A stretch of 64,000 bases of DNA from Polynucleobacter alcilacus (GTDB lineage Bacteria; Pseudomonadota; Gammaproteobacteria; Burkholderiales; Burkholderiaceae), in contig NZ_JACVQD010000001.1 of NCBI RefSeq assembly GCF_018881545.1, positions 648,039 through 712,038 of the forward strand, written 5' to 3'. The translations under genes and the position numbers were made by a program. Position 1 is the first letter of the stretch. Every line of letters starts with the position of its first letter. Below, piece after piece: positions 1 to 9,572 of the stretch. Below the pieces are notes generated by a model that had not been told where the DNA came from, searched no databases, and was given only the letters and a program-made list of their open reading frames with translations.

Positions 1-471
1 ACCGAGGCTTATAAAAATCGGATTGAGGCAATCAATTTCTCTTTAGCTCATGATGATGGCCAGTCCAATCAAAACTTAGCTGAAGCAGATGTCATTTTAG
101 TTGGCATCTCCCGAGTAGGAAAGACGCCAACCAGTCTGTACTTAGCAATGCAGTACGGATTGAAGGCAGCAAATTACCCCTTGATTCCAGAAGATTTTGA
201 GAGGGGTCAATTACCGAAGGACCTCGTGCCATTTCGCCAAAAGATATTTGGTCTAATGATCGACGCCGAGCGCCTTTCAGAAATCCGTAATGAACGTCGG
301 CCTGGCAGCAATTACGCCAAACTAGATAACTGTCGCTATGAGATCAATGAGGCAACGGCGATGATGAAAAAACAATCGATTCCTTGGATACTGACTACTA
401 GCAAATCCATTGAAGAAATCGCCACTACTGTATTGCAAGCAATCAAATCAGATAGAACTATTTTGGGTTAG
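1..471 (+). CDS. ppsR: PEP synthase regulatory protein (kinase/pyrophosphorylase), 3' part
   Basis: The gene enters from the left edge, so its start is missing; the first codon of the window is already in frame. The last 156 codons show the P-loop-like motif [11 protein letters not shown] followed by [16 protein letters not shown], characteristic of the DUF299 family. Family members phosphorylate and dephosphorylate PEP synthase in response to ADP/Pi, switching gluconeogenic flux (family knowledge). The full protein is usually about 270 aa, so roughly 40% lies outside. It converges with the SpoU methyltransferase gene, with 13 bp between the two stops and no visible terminator hairpin. Its partner ppsA is not in the window. 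Confidence 0.9.
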   Translation, partial: TEAYKNRIEAINFSLAHDDGQSNQNLAEADVILVGISRVGKTPTSLYLAMQYGLKAANYPLIPEDFERGQLPKDLVPFRQKIFGLMIDAERLSEIRNERRPGSNYAKLDNCRYEINEATAMMKKQSIPWILTTSKSIEEIATTVLQAIKSDRTILG

Positions 472-484
472 TTTTAGAACGTCG

Positions 485-1315
485 CTAAGTTCGCCTAACC
501 CGCATCGTCTCAAAAAGACAAACTGCTGCTGCTGTTGAAACATTGAGTGATTCAACTCGTGGGTCAATTGGAATAGAGACTCCCTTTGCCTGAGCCGTGA
601 GGTCTTCAGAAATTCCCTGACCCTCACTGCCCATCACCCAGGCGACTGGATGCTGTAAGATCTTTTTCAAGTCAAAAAGATTCTGCTCTGCATCCGCAGT
701 GGCCGCTAGTAATGGTGCGGTAACTGCACTTAATACTTGTTGATTGGACCAGCCTTCATATAAATCGAGCAAACGGTGAGCCCCCATGCCAGCGCGCAAT
801 ACTTTAGTGGACCACAAATGGGCACATCCGGATAAAGCGATTACCTGTGTAAAACCTGCTGCAGCAGCTGTACGCAAAATAGACCCGACATTACCAGCAT
901 CTTGTATGCGGTCTAAGACCACTAGATCCCCCGCCAAAGTTCCAATAGATTGAGATGGGGCTAAACAGGTCTTTGGAAGATCTAAAAGACCGGCAATGTG
1001 GGGTGCATTCACCAATTCACTCAGCAAATCCCAGAGGGCGCCATCCAATTGAAAAACCTTAGTATCAGGGCAAATCTCTAAATGGGAATAGACTGCTTCT
1101 GCTATTTCCGAATTCTTTAAACCCACCTCTGAAGTAACTAGCATTTTTAAGGCAGAATCTCCTACCCAAGTTTGCACTAAATGGATTCCTTCTAACAAGG
1201 CTTGTCCACTTGTCATCCGAGCTTTTTGCCCTCTTGATCCCGTCGCTTGCAATAGCCGAATCTCTTTAAAAAGCGGGTTGTCCTTGGAGGTAATCAGATC
1301 AAAATTCATTGGCAT
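485..1315 (-). CDS. SpoU/TrmH-family RNA 2'-O-ribose methyltransferase
   Basis: This is a 276-aa protein with the SPOUT trefoil-knot signature in its C-terminal half: LDRIQDAGNVGSILRTAAAAG (motif 1, about residues 134-154, given here in part), MGSEGQGIS (motif 2) and ESLNVSTAAAVCLFE (motif 3). The N-terminal ~115 residues would be the substrate-binding domain. The family methylates ribose 2'-OH of rRNA or tRNA with S-adenosylmethionine; the exact target cannot be read from sequence (RlmB-like or TsnR-like are both possible). ATG at 1315 directly abuts the rnhB stop, so it is translated as the last gene of the long lpx/rnhB operon. A second in-frame ATG at 1309 is possible. Confidence 0.85.
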   Translation of the reverse strand: MPMNFDLITSKDNPLFKEIRLLQATGSRGQKARMTSGQALLEGIHLVQTWVGDSALKMLVTSEVGLKNSEIAEAVYSHLEICPDTKVFQLDGALWDLLSELVNAPHIAGLLDLPKTCLAPSQSIGTLAGDLVVLDRIQDAGNVGSILRTAAAAGFTQVIALSGCAHLWSTKVLRAGMGAHRLLDLYEGWSNQQVLSAVTAPLLAATADAEQNLFDLKKILQHPVAWVMGSEGQGISEDLTAQAKGVSIPIDPRVESLNVSTAAAVCLFETMRVRRT

Positions 1316-1909
1316 CTAACTTGTTATGTTTTCCAGTACTTTTCTGACTGGAGAAAAGCTTCTGCGATGCTCGTCACACGCACCAAACTCTTTTAGTGCT
1401 GCAAAATGTGCTTCAGTTGGATAACCCATATGCTGAGCAAAGCCATATTGCGGATGACGCGCATGCAAGAGTTGCATCTGACGGTCGCGAGTGACCTTAG
1501 CCAAAATCGATGCAGCGGAAATCGCCGGCTCTTTAGTATCGCCCTTAATAATCGCCTCGGCGGCAATGGGTAGCTCAGGGCAGCGGTTGCCATCAATCAA
1601 TGCTTTATCTGGCCATGCACCTAAACGACTAGCTAAATCTTCAATCGCACGACGCATAGCCAACATGGTTGCTTGCAAAATATTGATATCGTCGATCTCT
1701 GCAGGACTCGCTTCTCCAACACCCCAGGCCTTAGCCTTCACCATAATCTGCTCATACAAATACTCGCGACGAGCAGCAGATAATTTCTTAGAATCCTTTA
1801 ATCCTTCAATGGGGTTTTCTGGATCCAGCACGACTGCACCAGCAACCACAGAACCCACTAGCGGGCCACGTCCTGCCTCATCGACTCCACAGATCCAAAT
1901 GAGACTCAT
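1316..1909 (-). CDS. rnhB: Ribonuclease HII
   Basis: This 197-aa protein cleaves the RNA strand of RNA-DNA hybrids and starts ribonucleotide excision repair. The N-terminus carries the type 2 RNase H motif [20 protein letters not shown] with the catalytic Asp-Glu pair. DGNRCP and [12 protein letters not shown] further on supply the other acidic and basic active-site elements. The length is normal for bacterial RNase HII. ATG at 1909 overlaps the lpxB stop by 4 bp (ATGA), and the gene follows lpxB as in Escherichia coli and Burkholderia, so it should be translationally coupled. Confidence 0.96.
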   Translation of the reverse strand: MSLIWICGVDEAGRGPLVGSVVAGAVVLDPENPIEGLKDSKKLSAARREYLYEQIMVKAKAWGVGEASPAEIDDINILQATMLAMRRAIEDLASRLGAWPDKALIDGNRCPELPIAAEAIIKGDTKEPAISAASILAKVTRDRQMQLLHARHPQYGFAQHMGYPTEAHFAALKEFGACDEHRRSFSPVRKVLENITS

Positions 1910-3111
1910 GCGCCTGCTCTCTTCTGGCGGCTATTAGTAATTGTTTGCACAACGGCTTGCGCCACTAACAAACCTGTCGGTCGACGCAGCGTTTCATGCA
2001 TCTGCGCAAAGCGGGTCTTAAGATCATTCACCTTAGCGGGATGATTTAACCACTCTTGTACAGCATTGGCTAAATTCTCAGGGCTAGCATCATCCTGCAA
2101 TAATTCAGGTACTACAAACTCGCCACAGAGAATGTTCGGTAAACCGACATAGGGCAAGTACCCCTGACGTTTCATGATTTGTGCTGTTAGCCAGGGTACC
2201 TTATACGAAATCACCATCGGTTTTTTCCATAAAGCGGCTTGCAAGGTTGCGGTACCGCTAGCAATTAACACAACATCGGACGCCTCTAATACTTCATCAG
2301 CCATGCCATCCAATAAGTGAATCTGAATATCAGGATTACTCTTCTTCACATTCAGTAAGAGTTGCTCTAGTGGCGCCCTTAATCGTGGTGTTGCCACCGG
2401 AATAATGAAATTGAGTTTTTGACCCTTAAGTCGATCAGCCAATAATTGCATGGTGTCAAAAAAGACGGGGGCAATCAGTTCAATTTCAGAACTACGACTT
2501 CCTGGTAACACGGCAATCACTAGGCCATCTAATACATTGCTTGGGACACTCAGCGTTTGGGCAATCTGCTGACGGGCTTGATTTACATTTGGCTCAAGCG
2601 GTATATCACTTGCTAATGGATGGCCCACATAGGTTGAGGTAATGCCGGCGCGATCATAAATTTCCGTTTCGAAAGGAAAAATACACAGCATACGATCGAC
2701 TGCTTTAGCAATTTTCTGAATTCGTCCTCGGCGCCACGCCCATATAGATGGCGAAACTAAATGTAAAGTCGGAATACCCGCCTTATGTAATTGAAGTTCA
2801 ACCCCTAAATTAAAATCGGGTGCATCAATTCCCAAATACACGTCTGGGCGACCCTCACCCAAAAGATTGGCAATGAGCTCCTTGCGCAGTTTCAGAATTG
2901 CCGGGAGTTGCTTAATGGCTTCAACATAACCTCGCACACTGAGCGTTTCCATCGGCCAATCTGAACGCATACCTTCTGCTTGCATACGCGGACCACCAAT
3001 GCCGTAAACCTCTAATCCGACCATATCTGGAATTTGGTTCAAGGCGCTCAAAACAGGTGCCGCTAGCAAATCACCAGATGGTTCGCCCGCTACACACGCT
3101 AACTTAGGCAA
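1906..3111 (-). CDS. lpxB: Lipid-A-disaccharide synthase
   Basis: LpxB condenses UDP-2,3-diacylglucosamine with lipid X to make the lipid A disaccharide at the inner membrane. The protein shows the family N-terminus [49 protein letters not shown] and [10 protein letters not shown]. The frame stays open upstream to a possible start at 3213, but that would overlap lpxA by about 90 bp and add a 34-residue tail unlike the family. The most natural start is TTG at 3111 (401 aa), 10 bp after the lpxA stop; TTG at 3132 is an alternative. Neither has a strong ribosome-binding site, so coupling to lpxA is likely. No ATG lies near the conserved N-terminus. Confidence 0.93.
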   Translation of the reverse strand: MPKLACVAGEPSGDLLAAPVLSALNQIPDMVGLEVYGIGGPRMQAEGMRSDWPMETLSVRGYVEAIKQLPAILKLRKELIANLLGEGRPDVYLGIDAPDFNLGVELQLHKAGIPTLHLVSPSIWAWRRGRIQKIAKAVDRMLCIFPFETEIYDRAGITSTYVGHPLASDIPLEPNVNQARQQIAQTLSVPSNVLDGLVIAVLPGSRSSEIELIAPVFFDTMQLLADRLKGQKLNFIIPVATPRLRAPLEQLLLNVKKSNPDIQIHLLDGMADEVLEASDVVLIASGTATLQAALWKKPMVISYKVPWLTAQIMKRQGYLPYVGLPNILCGEFVVPELLQDDASPENLANAVQEWLNHPAKVNDLKTRFAQMHETLRRPTGLLVAQAVVQTITNSRQKRAGA

Positions 3112-3121
3112 GGTAGACTCG

Positions 3122-3919
3122 TTACCGAACAATGCCGCGCGTCGAGGCAGCGATAAAGTCGTGGAACTGCGTGAGCTTTTCAACGGTAGCAGCATCAGCT
3201 GCGCTAGCCGCAATCATCTTTTGGATTTCTACTTTGGCATCCTCAAAACTGAGGCCATCTTTGTAAAGTACTTTATAAGCCTGGCGTAATGCGGTAATGG
3301 ATTCGCTGGAGAAGCCGCGACGCTTAAGGCCTTCGACATTAATACCATGGGGGGAAGCTTTTTCACCGGCTGCCATCACGAATGGCGGAATATCTTGCAC
3401 TAAAGCAGAAGCACCTCCAAGCATGGCATGTTGTCCAATGCGCACAAACTGATGAACGCCAGACATGCCGCCCAAGATTGCCCAATCTTCCACATGAACA
3501 TGCCCTGCAATTTGTGCATTGCTAGCAAAAATAGTATTGTTACCCACCTGACAATCATGTGCGATGTGCACGTAAGCCATGATCCAATTGTCATTACCAA
3601 GACGGGTAACGCCGCCATCTTGCACTGTCCCTGTGTGAATCGTAGTGAACTCTCGAATCGTATTGCGGTCACCAATCACTAGTTGAGTAGGCTCCCCACG
3701 ATATTTCATATCCTGTGGGACTCCGCCAATTGCTGCAAAGTGCGCAAAATGATTGTCTATGCCGATCGTTGTATGGCCTTCAATAACGGTATGTGAGCCT
3801 ACCTTAGTACCGGCTCCGATTTTGACATTCGGTCCGATGACGGAATAAGGACCAATCTCAACATCACTAGCCAGCTCAGCCTTGCTATCAATCACAGCAG
3901 ATGCATGAATCCGAGTCAT
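3122..3919 (-). CDS. lpxA: UDP-N-acetylglucosamine acyltransferase
   Basis: LpxA catalyses the first step of lipid A synthesis, moving an R-3-hydroxyacyl chain from ACP to the 3-OH of UDP-GlcNAc. The 265-aa sequence is a left-handed beta helix of hexapeptide repeats. It contains [14 protein letters not shown] with the catalytic His, [13 protein letters not shown], and a helical C-terminus. The length matches the usual 255-270 aa. ATG at 3919 overlaps the fabZ stop by 1 bp (TAATG). Its place between fabZ and lpxB is the standard proteobacterial order. Confidence 0.97.
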   Translation of the reverse strand: MTRIHASAVIDSKAELASDVEIGPYSVIGPNVKIGAGTKVGSHTVIEGHTTIGIDNHFAHFAAIGGVPQDMKYRGEPTQLVIGDRNTIREFTTIHTGTVQDGGVTRLGNDNWIMAYVHIAHDCQVGNNTIFASNAQIAGHVHVEDWAILGGMSGVHQFVRIGQHAMLGGASALVQDIPPFVMAAGEKASPHGINVEGLKRRGFSSESITALRQAYKVLYKDGLSFEDAKVEIQKMIAASAADAATVEKLTQFHDFIAASTRGIVR

Positions 3920-4368
3920 TACGCGCCTTTCGTACGCACAGCACAGGTAATGTCAGCTTCGGCTGCAAGCTCTCCATCGACCGTTGCTTTTACATGAAAT
4001 TTATAAATACCCGCCTTTTCACGTTGGAAGGTGGCGACCATCACTAATTGATCTCCAGGCAACACGGGCTTTTTAAAACGAGCCCCATCAATGCCTGCAA
4101 AATAGTAAACCGCATCATCTGCTTTTTCTTCTGTAAACGTCAACAATGCAGCAGTTTGTGCTAAGGCCTCAATAATGAGTACCCCCGGCATCACTGGGAA
4201 ATCTGGAAAGTGACCCTGAAAGAACGGCTCATTAATTGTGACATTTTTAATTGCAGTAATACTTTGACGTGGAGTAAATTCTAATACGCGATCAACTAAC
4301 AGAAATGGGTAGCGATGCGGTAATAACTTCATGATCTGATTGATATCAATTGCTATTGCTTTACTCAT
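3919..4368 (-). CDS. fabZ: 3-hydroxyacyl-ACP dehydratase
   Basis: FabZ dehydrates 3-hydroxyacyl-ACP in fatty acid elongation and shares the hydroxymyristoyl-ACP pool with LpxA and LpxD. The hot-dog fold motifs are clear: [14 protein letters not shown], then [20 protein letters not shown] with the catalytic His and downstream Glu. ATG at 4368 gives 149 aa, close to the family norm. A TTG four codons upstream (4380) is also open but has no better ribosome-binding site. The 47-bp gap to lpxD is the largest spacing in this part of the operon. Confidence 0.96.
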   Translation of the reverse strand: MSKAIAIDINQIMKLLPHRYPFLLVDRVLEFTPRQSITAIKNVTINEPFFQGHFPDFPVMPGVLIIEALAQTAALLTFTEEKADDAVYYFAGIDGARFKKPVLPGDQLVMVATFQREKAGIYKFHVKATVDGELAAEADITCAVRTKGA

Positions 4369-4415
4369 AAGATGACCCAAATGGAAGTTTTAATGAAATT
4401 CGTTCGTAAGGAGTC

Positions 4416-5480
4416 TTAAGACTCTGGATTTTTGCTTTTATCTAACAAACGCAAGCGTTGACGTATTTTATCTAGACCACGCAAAATAGCGGCATTTTTC
4501 TCCCAGGCGCTATGGGGCATTGATGGATATACGCCCGTGAAATGCTGTCCTGGCACAGTAATTGAGCGAATGATGGAGGTATTGCCAGATACGGTAGTTC
4601 TATCAGCAATCGTAAGATGGCCTGCGAAATTCGCGGCGCCCCCAATAATGCAGAAATTACCAATCTTTGTACTACCAGATATTGCGGCACAGCCAGCGAT
4701 GACGCAGCCATTACCAATACTGACATTATGCGCAATTTGTACTTGATTATCGATTTTGCTTCCTGCGCCAATCACGGTATCACTCATGGCTCCACGATCA
4801 ATTGTCGTAGAGGCGCCAATTTCAACATCATCACCGATTACCACTCGTCCCGTTTGAGGGATCTTGACCCACTCGCCACCAGTAGCAGAAAAATCAGGGG
4901 CGAAACCAAATCCATCTGCACCAATGACAGCGCCGCTATGAATAATGCAACGCTCACCAATTTGAGTGGCAGAATAAATAGAAACCGATGGATAAATCAG
5001 CGTATCACTCTTAATGACACTGTCTCTAGCAATGCTAGCATTGCCAAGAATCGCCACCCTCTCACCGAGTTTTACACCAGCAGCAATTTGTACAAACGGT
5101 CCAATATGACAGGATGGCGGAATAACTGCGCTTGGATCTATTGCAGCACTTGGATGAATTCCAGGGGAATAAATTGGTGCGCTGGCTTTGGCAAAATACT
5201 GCGCCATCCTTGCAAAGCTGGCGTAAGGGTTTCTAGAAACAAAGTAGACCCGCTTAGGGTTAGCTCCTGGATTAGCCTGCAAAAACTCTAAGTCGCTGTT
5301 ACTAACAATTAATGCGCCTGCAGCACTTTCACTCGCCTGTTGGCGATACAGCGGATTAGAAAGAAAAGAGATTTGATTGGACTGAGCCTGCTCTAAAGGG
5401 GCAAGTCCAATAAAAGTGAGGGAGGCTTCCCCCACCAAGCTTGCTTGAAACTGTTCGGCCAGCTCGATGGCGGTTGGCAT
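4416..5480 (-). CDS. lpxD: UDP-3-O-(3-hydroxymyristoyl)glucosamine N-acyltransferase
   Basis: LpxD performs the third step of lipid A synthesis, N-acylating UDP-3-O-acylglucosamine. The 354-aa protein has an N-terminal uridine-binding domain (residues about 1-100, with [10 protein letters not shown]), a long run of hexapeptide repeats, and [15 protein letters not shown] carrying the catalytic His. The C-terminal helical tail ends near [10 protein letters not shown]. The length is normal (usually 340-360 aa). It starts 5 bp after the skp stop, consistent with operon translation. Confidence 0.97.
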   Translation of the reverse strand: MPTAIELAEQFQASLVGEASLTFIGLAPLEQAQSNQISFLSNPLYRQQASESAAGALIVSNSDLEFLQANPGANPKRVYFVSRNPYASFARMAQYFAKASAPIYSPGIHPSAAIDPSAVIPPSCHIGPFVQIAAGVKLGERVAILGNASIARDSVIKSDTLIYPSVSIYSATQIGERCIIHSGAVIGADGFGFAPDFSATGGEWVKIPQTGRVVIGDDVEIGASTTIDRGAMSDTVIGAGSKIDNQVQIAHNVSIGNGCVIAGCAAISGSTKIGNFCIIGGAANFAGHLTIADRTTVSGNTSIIRSITVPGQHFTGVYPSMPHSAWEKNAAILRGLDKIRQRLRLLDKSKNPES

Positions 5481-5485
5481 AAAAC

Positions 5486-6013
5486 TTACTTCTGACTATT
5501 TAAAGCCTTGATGACATCATCAGTGATATCAGCCTTGGGGCTAACAAACGCTGCCTCCTGCATAATGACGTCCAATTTTCTTTGCTCAGCAATTTGGCGC
5601 AAGACCAGATTTGCTTTTTCAGCGATCTTGGCACGCTCTTCAAATGTGCGTTGATTGAGATCTTCTGTAAATTCACGTTGCTTGCGCTGTAACTCGCGAT
5701 CTTGATCAGCTAACTCCCGTTGACGACGTACACGCTCAGCTTCATTCATTACAGCTGAATCACGATCTAGCTTTTCTGCTGCAGTTTTAATTTTTTCCGC
5801 GCTGTCACGCAAGTCATTCTGGCGCTTCGTGAACTCATTTTGCAAGCGAGTCTGCATGGCCTTGGCTAAATTGGATTCATTAAATACTTTTTCCGAATTC
5901 ACAACAGCAACTCGGGTGCCCGCATCTTGCGCATAAGTCAATGACATTGCGAATGCAGATGGAATAGCTATTAAGCCAATTTGTAAGCACTTAGAGAATT
6001 TATTAAACTTCAT
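5486..6013 (-). CDS. skp: OmpH/Skp-family periplasmic chaperone
   Basis: Skp holds unfolded outer-membrane proteins on their way to BamA. The 175-aa precursor has a signal peptide (residues 1-28, cleavage likely after LTYA). A beta segment with [14 protein letters not shown] follows, then a long charged coiled coil (about residues 55-145) rich in Glu, Arg and Gln that forms the tentacle, and a return strand [14 protein letters not shown]. The length and layout fit the family. It sits directly between bamA and lpxD, as in E. coli. Confidence 0.93.
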   Translation of the reverse strand: MKFNKFSKCLQIGLIAIPSAFAMSLTYAQDAGTRVAVVNSEKVFNESNLAKAMQTRLQNEFTKRQNDLRDSAEKIKTAAEKLDRDSAVMNEAERVRRQRELADQDRELQRKQREFTEDLNQRTFEERAKIAEKANLVLRQIAEQRKLDVIMQEAAFVSPKADITDDVIKALNSQK

Positions 6014-6031
6014 AAAACTTTCCTCAAACAG

Positions 6032-8380
6032 TTAAAACGCTGTACCCACTTGGAACTGTAAACGCTGAACGTTAGCGGTAGGATAAGGCTTATAAGGAAT
6101 ACCGTAGCTAAACTTGAGCGGCCCCAAGGGTGATATCCATGATATACCCAATCCATAAGAGTAATTCAATACCAGGTTGATATTTTCCCCAAAAGCATTA
6201 CCACCATCGACAAAGGTAAATAAACGCAGGGTCTTATCAGTTCCTGAGCCAGGAACAGGGAAGGTATATTCCCCATTTACGACTATCTTTGACTGCCCAC
6301 CAGTAGGTTGGTTTTGATAGGTGGTGGTGTTGTAATACTGTGGCCCAAGAGAACCTGGTGAGTAACCACGAACAGATCCGATACCACCAACATAGTAGTT
6401 CTTGGTAATTGGAAATGGATTATTTCCATAGGCCTGGCTGTAACCCACTTCACTATTAAAAGACAGAATTTGCCCCTTTGAAATCGAGTGATATTTTTGA
6501 TATTGCCCATAAATACGATAAAAAGTCATGTTCCCCGCTGGAGTCCCTACCTCAGCAGATAGTTGTTCCAAAGATCCCGTTGAAGGAATCATGGCGCTAT
6601 CGCGCCCATCCCGTGCCCAGCCAACTGTGAAAGGTATGTTGTAGGTAGTTAATGTTCCAGGGTAGCCAGGCGCAGCAATCCCATAATTTTGAGCATAGCT
6701 TAAGTATGGTTGTGGTGTATTAGAGGTGGTATTAATTTGATAGGCTTCAACACCAGTGCCAAAGAACACACGATCCACTTCAGTATAGGGTACCCCAAGC
6801 TTAATATTTGAACCAACGGATTTGATTTGGTAATTAGGATCGCCCGTGTAATACAAAGGCTTGGAGGAGCGATAGAACAAATCCGTGTAGCGACTGATAC
6901 CATCCTCCGTGAAGTAAGGATCGTAATTCGAAAGTGTCAAATTCTGGTTAATCTTACCCATCGCAAAATTCAAACCAATTGCCGTACCAGTACCAAATGC
7001 ATTGTCTTGATTAATACCAGCGGAGAGGATTAATTTCTCAGTTGTAGAAAAACCAGCCCCTAAAGTTACAGCGCCTGTTGGTTTTTCCTTTACCGCAACA
7101 TTCACGTCAACCTGATCTGGGGAGCCCGGAACATCCTCGGTAGAAATATCGGTTTCTGTAAAGTAACCTAATCGACCTAAACGTTTTTTGGACAAGTCAA
7201 CCTTATCACTATCAAACCAGGAGCTTTCGAACTGCCGCATTTCCCGACGAATAACGACGTCGCGCGTTTTTGCATTTCCAGAAATATTTACCTGTCTCAC
7301 ATAAACCCTGCGACCTGGATCAACAACTAAAGTGAGGTCAACCTCTGAGAGCTCACGACGGACATCTGGCTGTGGATTAACGCTTGCAAAGGCATAACCA
7401 TAAGAGCCCAATATCTCTGCAATTGCTTTGGTGCTCTCAGTCAAGCGCGCAGACGAAAAGGTATCCCCGGACTTTAAAGTCACTAACTGTATGAGTTCAG
7501 CTTCTTTGCCCAAGGTATCACCCGCCAAGCTAATATTTTTAATAGTAAATTTCTTACCCTCACTGACACTAATCGTGAGGTAAACACCTTTTTTATCTGG
7601 TGTAATCGAGACTTGAGTAGACTCAATAATAAATTCAAGGTACCCACGATTAAGATAGTAAGAACGGATAGTCTCAAGGTCAGCAGTCAGTTTTTGCTTA
7701 GAGTACAAATTATCTTTGGTGTACCAAGATAACCAACCACCCGTTTTTAATTGCATCTCACTCTTTAAGGTGCTCTCACTAAATGCTTCGTTACCAATAA
7801 AGCTAATCTCCTGAATTTTGGCAACAGGGCCTTCATCAACGTTGAAATAAACAGCAACTTGATTACGTTCTAATGGGGTAACGGTTGCAACGATCTCTGC
7901 AGCGTATAAACCTTTTCCTATGTAGGCTCGTTTTAACTCTTGTTCCGCTTTATCAATTAACGCTTTATCATAAAAACGGGCCTCTCCAACGCCAACTGCC
8001 TTAAGGGACTTACGAATATTTTCTTGATCAAACTCTTTCATTCCCGTAAATTCAATACGGGAAATGGTTGGACGCTCTTCAATGATCACAATTAAGACAT
8101 TGCCCTGCGCTTGTATTTGTACATCCCTGAAAAAGCCAGTGCTATACAAGGCTTTAATCGCCTCCGCCCCCTTCTCTTCAGTAAAGGTATCGCCTACCTG
8201 AACCGGTAGATAACTAAATACTGTTCCTGGCTCAACCCGTTGTAATCCTTCAACACGTATATCCTTCACAACAAAGGATTCGGCTGCGCCTACGTTCAAG
8301 CTAATACAGGCAGTAAGTACCATCAAAAGCTGCGCAATGAGACGAGGGGAGGTGTGAAATAAGGAAGTCAGAAAATTCAA
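6032..8380 (-). CDS. bamA: Outer membrane protein assembly factor BamA
   Basis: BamA is the essential Omp85 insertase of the BAM complex in the outer membrane. The 782-aa precursor starts with a signal peptide (about 1-33, ending NVGAA), continues with five POTRA domains (about 35-420; the first begins FVVKDIRVEGLQRVEPGTVF) and ends in a 16-strand barrel. VRGYSPGSLGP is the conserved loop 6 VRGF/Y motif, and the chain ends on a terminal Phe, as outer-membrane barrels do. The start is TTG at 8380, overlapping the rseP stop by 4 bp (TTGA); the next ATG (residue 20) would break the signal peptide, so TTG with coupling to rseP is preferred. Confidence 0.96.
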   Translation of the reverse strand: MNFLTSLFHTSPRLIAQLLMVLTACISLNVGAAESFVVKDIRVEGLQRVEPGTVFSYLPVQVGDTFTEEKGAEAIKALYSTGFFRDVQIQAQGNVLIVIIEERPTISRIEFTGMKEFDQENIRKSLKAVGVGEARFYDKALIDKAEQELKRAYIGKGLYAAEIVATVTPLERNQVAVYFNVDEGPVAKIQEISFIGNEAFSESTLKSEMQLKTGGWLSWYTKDNLYSKQKLTADLETIRSYYLNRGYLEFIIESTQVSITPDKKGVYLTISVSEGKKFTIKNISLAGDTLGKEAELIQLVTLKSGDTFSSARLTESTKAIAEILGSYGYAFASVNPQPDVRRELSEVDLTLVVDPGRRVYVRQVNISGNAKTRDVVIRREMRQFESSWFDSDKVDLSKKRLGRLGYFTETDISTEDVPGSPDQVDVNVAVKEKPTGAVTLGAGFSTTEKLILSAGINQDNAFGTGTAIGLNFAMGKINQNLTLSNYDPYFTEDGISRYTDLFYRSSKPLYYTGDPNYQIKSVGSNIKLGVPYTEVDRVFFGTGVEAYQINTTSNTPQPYLSYAQNYGIAAPGYPGTLTTYNIPFTVGWARDGRDSAMIPSTGSLEQLSAEVGTPAGNMTFYRIYGQYQKYHSISKGQILSFNSEVGYSQAYGNNPFPITKNYYVGGIGSVRGYSPGSLGPQYYNTTTYQNQPTGGQSKIVVNGEYTFPVPGSGTDKTLRLFTFVDGGNAFGENINLVLNYSYGLGISWISPLGPLKFSYGIPYKPYPTANVQRLQFQVGTAF

Positions 8381-9507
8381 GGCGAAAAATAGCGTTGTAA
8401 ATCGTTAAACAAGGCTAGTAGGGACAGGGAAATCAACAAGAGAAAGCCCACTTTTTGGAACTGTTCCTGCATTGAAATCGATATCCGCTTACCAGCAACC
8501 AACTCCCATGCATCATACAGTAGCTGACCCCCATCTAGCATGGGAAGAGGGAGTAAATTCAGTAGACCAATACTAATACTCATAAGTGCTAAAAATGCTA
8601 AAAATGGCTGCCATCCAACCTGGGCTGTCTTGCCTGCCATATCCGCAATACTTAAGGGGCCTCCCAACTGCTTGAAGGAAGTACTTCCAGTAAATATTCC
8701 TACCATTAGCCTGGTAGACACTTTGGTGATTAACCAGACCCTTTGGGCAGCGAAAGCCGCGGCATCCAAGGGGCCCAACTTCAACTCCGTCCACTCAGCA
8801 AAAGGGGTCGGCATTGGCCTAATACCCAAGGCCAACATTGGGTCTTTTTCGGGACTCCATTGGGGTAAATCAGCTTCTAAAAAGCGTTTAATGGCGATGC
8901 CACCCGTGGGTGTCTGGACCTCCAAAGCAAATCCCCGCTCCCCTGTGAGCGCATCTAGCAAAATCCAGCGCAAGGCATTCCAACTAGGAACAGGCTCAAA
9001 TTCACCAGAAAGGGGCACAGCTTTACTCGAAGACAAGGATTGCCAGCCAATCACGCGATCACCTTCAACCACCCCCAATTTGGCAGCCACAGAATGTTCA
9101 GATGGGGCCTGCAGGATTGCTGGTAGTTGTGGAGCGCCAGAAATATAAATAAGAGCAAACAAAAAGATTGCTAAAACGAAATTGGCGAAGGGTCCCGCTG
9201 CAACAATCACAGAGCGTTGCCAAAGGGGTTTTCTATCAAAAGCCTCAGACGCTTCTGCTGATGAAATTGATTGCTGCCGATCGCGACCATCCAATAATTT
9301 GACGTAACCCCCAAGCGGAATTGAAGCGAGAACCCATTCCGTTTTATTAGCGGCTACATAAGTAAAAAGGGGCTTACCAAATCCCACCGCAAATCGAAGC
9401 ACGCGTACGCCGCAGCAGCGTGCAGCGACAAAATGCCCAAACTCATGAAAGCTGACCAATACTCCTAAGGTCAAAAGAAACGCGGCGAGGGTAATAAGTG
9501 CCTGCAA
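8377..9507 (-). CDS. rseP: RIP metalloprotease RseP (site-2 protease), single-PDZ form
   Basis: RseP is the inner-membrane zinc protease that makes the second cut in anti-sigma-E factor and clears signal-peptide remnants. HEFGH (His21, Glu22, His25) lies in the first transmembrane segment, and LLPLPMLDGG supplies the third zinc ligand in a late segment. One periplasmic PDZ-like region occupies about residues 128-215. After LGIRPMP (near 232) the chain goes straight into the region before the penultimate membrane helix. The second PDZ domain of the E. coli protein (450 aa) is therefore absent and the total is only 376 aa. The start is TTG at 9507, supported by AAGGA 8 bp upstream. Confidence 0.93.
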   Translation of the reverse strand: MQALITLAAFLLTLGVLVSFHEFGHFVAARCCGVRVLRFAVGFGKPLFTYVAANKTEWVLASIPLGGYVKLLDGRDRQQSISSAEASEAFDRKPLWQRSVIVAAGPFANFVLAIFLFALIYISGAPQLPAILQAPSEHSVAAKLGVVEGDRVIGWQSLSSSKAVPLSGEFEPVPSWNALRWILLDALTGERGFALEVQTPTGGIAIKRFLEADLPQWSPEKDPMLALGIRPMPTPFAEWTELKLGPLDAAAFAAQRVWLITKVSTRLMVGIFTGSTSFKQLGGPLSIADMAGKTAQVGWQPFLAFLALMSISIGLLNLLPLPMLDGGQLLYDAWELVAGKRISISMQEQFQKVGFLLLISLSLLALFNDLQRYFSP

Positions 9508-9524
9508 AGAAAATCCTTAATCAA

Positions 9525-9552
9525 TTTTGCTTATTGAGTTTTGCTTATTGAG
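9525..9552. repeat. Short tandem duplication between dxr and rseP
   Basis: The 14-bp unit TTTTGCTTATTGAG occurs twice in direct succession, followed by a partial third copy (TTTTACTT). It lies in the 65-bp gap between the dxr stop and the rseP start. It looks like a replication-slippage duplication; no function is apparent. Confidence 0.85.
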
Positions 9553-9572
9553 TTTTACTTCATTAATATTAT

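Noticed and set aside
1491..1937. 148-codon open frame on the plus strand opposite rnhB
   Set aside because: Antisense shadow of RNase HII with low-complexity Ser/Ala composition.
4617..5291. 224-codon open frame on the plus strand opposite lpxD
   Set aside because: It is antisense to a clear lpxD, its translation has no recognisable motif and it is rich in Asn, Arg and Cys as expected from a shadow frame.
8540..9148. 202-codon open frame on the plus strand opposite rseP
   Set aside because: It lies wholly within rseP, has no plausible ribosome-binding site or family features, and the minus-strand product is well supported.
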